This document shows positions 61,739-64,000 of a stretch of 64,000 bases of DNA, one piece after another. The notes below the pieces were generated by a model, which saw nothing but the letters and a program-made list of their open reading frames with translations, searched no databases and was not told the DNA's origin. The translations under genes and the position numbers were made by a program. Positions within the stretch are counted from its first letter, which is position 1. Every line of letters begins with the position of its first letter. The DNA comes from Aedes albopictus (Eukaryota > Arthropoda > Insecta > Diptera > Culicidae), in NCBI RefSeq assembly GCF_035046485.1, contig NC_085138.1, positions 21,740,440-21,804,439 on the forward strand, read 5' to 3'.

Positions 61739-64000
61739 TCAATCCGTGCCCAGTGTTGGCAGACTATCTGTAGCACGATCTTTCGGTTCAGACAGATAGG
61801 CCCGTTGAGTTGGGCCCAGCGGTGGTGGTAACAATTCCCCCTCCCGTAACTCTGACCCGGTTATATGATCCTGGCCAGATTTACTTCTCAACTCCATCAC
61901 CGCAAGTTTGGCAACTGGTCGTCGATAAACTCCTTTTGAGGTCCTCACTAATGCTCGTCGAATTCGTCCATCAGCGCCTCGTATCACCTTCTCCACCTTA
62001 CCCCTAATCCAGGTCCTTCTGTTGTTTCCGTCGGCTATGTAGACTAGCTCACCTTCTACGACAGGTTCTTGCTCGGCTATCCATTTGGTTCGATGGTTGA
62101 TTGTTGGAATGTATTCTTTTAGCCACCTCGTCCATAAGATGTCCGCCAATTGTTGAGACCGCTTGTAGCTATCCCGCAACGCTTCAGCCGAAGTTGTTGG
62201 CAAATTGGCCTCTTCGCGTACTCCAGAAGGCAAACCGCGCAAAAAGTGGTTAGGAGTCAAAGCCTCGCAGTCAGCTGATTCTTGGGGCACGTACGTTAGC
62301 GGACGAGAATTCACCATATCTTCAGCTTCACATAACACAGTCAACAGGATCTCATCAGTTAATTTGCCGCCATCGTGTAGAGCTTTTAGTGCCTCCTTTG
62401 CTGAACGCACCAATCGCTCCCATATACCGCCCATGTGCGGTGCTGCAGGGGGGTTGAAACTCCAACGGGTCCTGGCATCCGTAAAGATATCTGCACATTC
62501 CATCTCGATACATTGAACTTTCTGAGCCAACTCCTTACTCGCCGCTTGAAAATTGGTTCCGTTGTCGGAAAAAATCTCCAACGGAGTCCCTCTTCTGCAA
62601 ATGAACCATGGAAATCGCCCATGGCTGCTCAGGCTATGGGCGATTTCCATGTGGATTGCCCGGGTGACCAAACAAGTAAAAAGGCAAATCCACCTTTTTT
62701 CTGAGCGTCGCCCTACTGTAACAACTACAGGGCCGAAGTAGTCCACTCCTACATAACTAAACGGCCGTAACTGAGGAGTGAGACGCTGCACCGGTAACGG
62801 AGCCATCCTAGGAACCGCAGGTACACACTTGTTGACTTTGCACCAGGAACAGTCCTTAATTACTTGCAAAATGGCCGCACGAATATTTTGAACGTAGAAT
62901 CTCAAACGCAGCTCGTTCACAACTGTTTCACGGTTCGCGTGGCCAAACTTTTTATGATAGTGTAGAAGGAGTTTCGATGTGATGTCGTGGCCTTTCGGGA
63001 GTACAATTGGGAAACGCTGCTCGAACGAGATGAACTCTGCGTACGCTGCTCGACCTTCCATCCGGATTACGCCTTCCGCATCCAAAAATGGAGCCAACCT
63101 GTAGAGTGGGCTGGAACGTTCAATTCGGTGCCATTTCGATTGGGGTAGTTCACTGTTTTTCAACAACGTCTTTCTTTCGTCGGGAAATCCTTCTTGCTGC
63201 GCTATTCTCCACAGGTAGTTTTCTGCCGCTTGATGTTCATCGCGCTTAAGGGGTGACTTTAATGATGAAACCTGACTCTTCAGCATCTTCACCAGACTTG
63301 GCGTTGCTTGTATGGTTTCAATCGGCTGTTTCTTTACCTTTTTCCGACAGTTTGAAATGAAACGGAAGATACAGGCAACGCTTCTCACCAAAACGGTCCA
63401 GCGGGAGAAACGAGTGGTGTCTATCAGAGTTTTGGAAAACGAGACTTCGTGGAACAGATGGTATGCTCGCAGTTCTTCTTTGACACCAGGGGGCGGCAAT
63501 CCTCGTTGATAGCAGTCCTGTTGTGATTGATAAAGGATGTCAGGGCCACGCACCCATTCGCTTCCGGTCTCCAAAGGTGGTCCATTCTTTCCCCATTTTG
63601 TTAACACATCGGCAATATTGTTCTTGGTTGCGACCCAGCCCCATTCGTTTGGATTGGTTAGACTCAAAATATCTCCGATACGGTAAGCCACAAATTGTTT
63701 ATACCTCCTATGGTCCGAGCGGATCCATGAAAGTACCGTAGCGGAGTCGATATGGTAAAACACTCTTTTTATCTGTACTGAGTGGTTGGACTTCACGGAA
63801 GCTGCCAGTCTTGCACCAAGCACCGCAGCAAGGAGTTCCATCCTGGGGATGGACATGTATTGCAGAGGAGCGACTTTCGATTTCGCTGATACTAGTGCTA
63901 CTCTCGGTTGTCCTTTCACCAACAGGCGGAAATAAGCGACGCACCCATATGCATCTTCGCTGGCATCTGCAAACACGTGCAATTCGAGGTCCTGATAATC
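61739..64000 (-). CDS. BEL/Pao polyprotein, C-terminal part (RNase H-integrase), open to the right edge
   Basis: An unbroken frame from the right edge (…DYQDLELHVFADASEDAYG) to the TGA at 61739. RNase H comes first (HVFADASEDAYGCVAY, then HIDSATVLSWI). Next is the integrase H2C2 finger (HKKFGHANRE...CSWCKVNK), then the DDE core: Asp in VGVDYFGP, Asp in FSDNGTNF and Glu in WERLVRSAKEAL. A basic C-terminal domain (YIADGNNRRTWIRGKV) follows. Integrase inserts the element's DNA into chromosomes. The frame differs clearly from the element at 1-4.5 kb, so this is another BEL/Pao family. A local oddity: HSLSSHGRFPWFICRRGTP replaces residues normally found here; see the inverted repeat at 62607-62651. 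Upstream Gag, protease and RT lie beyond the window. Confidence 0.9.
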   Translation of the reverse strand, partial: DYQDLELHVFADASEDAYGCVAYFRLLVKGQPRVALVSAKSKVAPLQYMSIPRMELLAAVLGARLAASVKSNHSVQIKRVFYHIDSATVLSWIRSDHRRYKQFVAYRIGDILSLTNPNEWGWVATKNNIADVLTKWGKNGPPLETGSEWVRGPDILYQSQQDCYQRGLPPPGVKEELRAYHLFHEVSFSKTLIDTTRFSRWTVLVRSVACIFRFISNCRKKVKKQPIETIQATPSLVKMLKSQVSSLKSPLKRDEHQAAENYLWRIAQQEGFPDERKTLLKNSELPQSKWHRIERSSPLYRLAPFLDAEGVIRMEGRAAYAEFISFEQRFPIVLPKGHDITSKLLLHYHKKFGHANRETVVNELRLRFYVQNIRAAILQVIKDCSWCKVNKCVPAVPRMAPLPVQRLTPQLRPFSYVGVDYFGPVVVTVGRRSEKRWICLFTCLVTRAIHMEIAHSLSSHGRFPWFICRRGTPLEIFSDNGTNFQAASKELAQKVQCIEMECADIFTDARTRWSFNPPAAPHMGGIWERLVRSAKEALKALHDGGKLTDEILLTVLCEAEDMVNSRPLTYVPQESADCEALTPNHFLRGLPSGVREEANLPTTSAEALRDSYKRSQQLADILWTRWLKEYIPTINHRTKWIAEQEPVVEGELVYIADGNNRRTWIRGKVEKVIRGADGRIRRALVRTSKGVYRRPVAKLAVMELRSKSGQDHITGSELREGELLPPPLGPTQRAYLSEPKDRATDSLPTLGTD
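62607..62651. repeat. 16-bp perfect inverted repeat inside the integrase core
   Basis: CATGGAAATCGCCCAT (62607-62622) and its reverse complement (62636-62651) flank a 13-nt spacer. The frame stays open but the encoded stretch (SSHGRFPW) looks foreign to the family. It fits a short templated inversion from strand switching. Confidence 0.75.

Overview
This window looks like a culicine mosquito genome, most likely Aedes: about 64 kb of repeat-dense eukaryotic DNA with two host genes, both at 9.7-13.5 kb. The assignment rests on the protein families (RTE LINEs, BEL/Pao retrotransposons, insect-type PERK), tRNA-headed SINEs that resemble Feilai, and the density of MITEs and foldback elements. No database search was possible; family names come from motifs visible in the sequence.

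Layout. 1-4.5 kb: a BEL/Pao retrotransposon on the minus strand, open to the left edge (gag zinc knuckles, protease, RT, RNase H, start of integrase). 5.4-9.7 kb: nested transposons in an intron: a possible outer TIR element, inside it a TTAA-flanked MITE, and inside that a full-length RTE LINE with an 18-bp target duplication. 9.7-13.1 kb: the last two exons of PEK/PERK (EIF2AK3), the ER-stress eIF2alpha kinase. 13.39-13.5 kb: the C-terminus of mitochondrial ribosomal protein S33, convergent with PEK and cut by a 500-base assembly gap. 14.3-21.4 kb: a truncated RTE copy, several MITEs, a 58-bp minisatellite, a 534-bp loopless palindrome, and a duplicated segment whose second copy carries a TA-flanked element.

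21.4-28.6 kb is the most unusual part: a 7.2-kb LTR retrotransposon on the minus strand with near-identical LTRs, a CGAG target duplication and a polypurine tract. I see no gag-pol. Its only long ORF is a 538-aa Asn/Tyr-rich coiled-coil protein, followed by an array of about nine small GAGG...CCTC hairpin repeats.

28.6-42 kb: a 2.1-kb AT-rich TIR element, hairpins, degenerate CAGGGG/CCCCTG repeats that switch strand, a dispersed 'caaagttgtttgg' repeat, tRNA SINEs (one nested in another) and a 958-bp foldback. 42.7-54.8 kb: long degenerate tandem arrays, first CACCAT-type, then GGAGGAATTCCT-type. These are interrupted by a 2-kb element with long TIRs, two foldbacks and a fragment with a hammerhead-like motif. 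55-61 kb: more MITEs and sparse AT-rich DNA. 61.7-64 kb: a second, different BEL/Pao element on the minus strand, open to the right edge. Its integrase carries a small templated inverted repeat.

Functionally, PEK (translation control in ER stress) and mRpS33 (mitochondrial translation) are the only host genes I can support. Everything else is mobile or repetitive, or unassigned.
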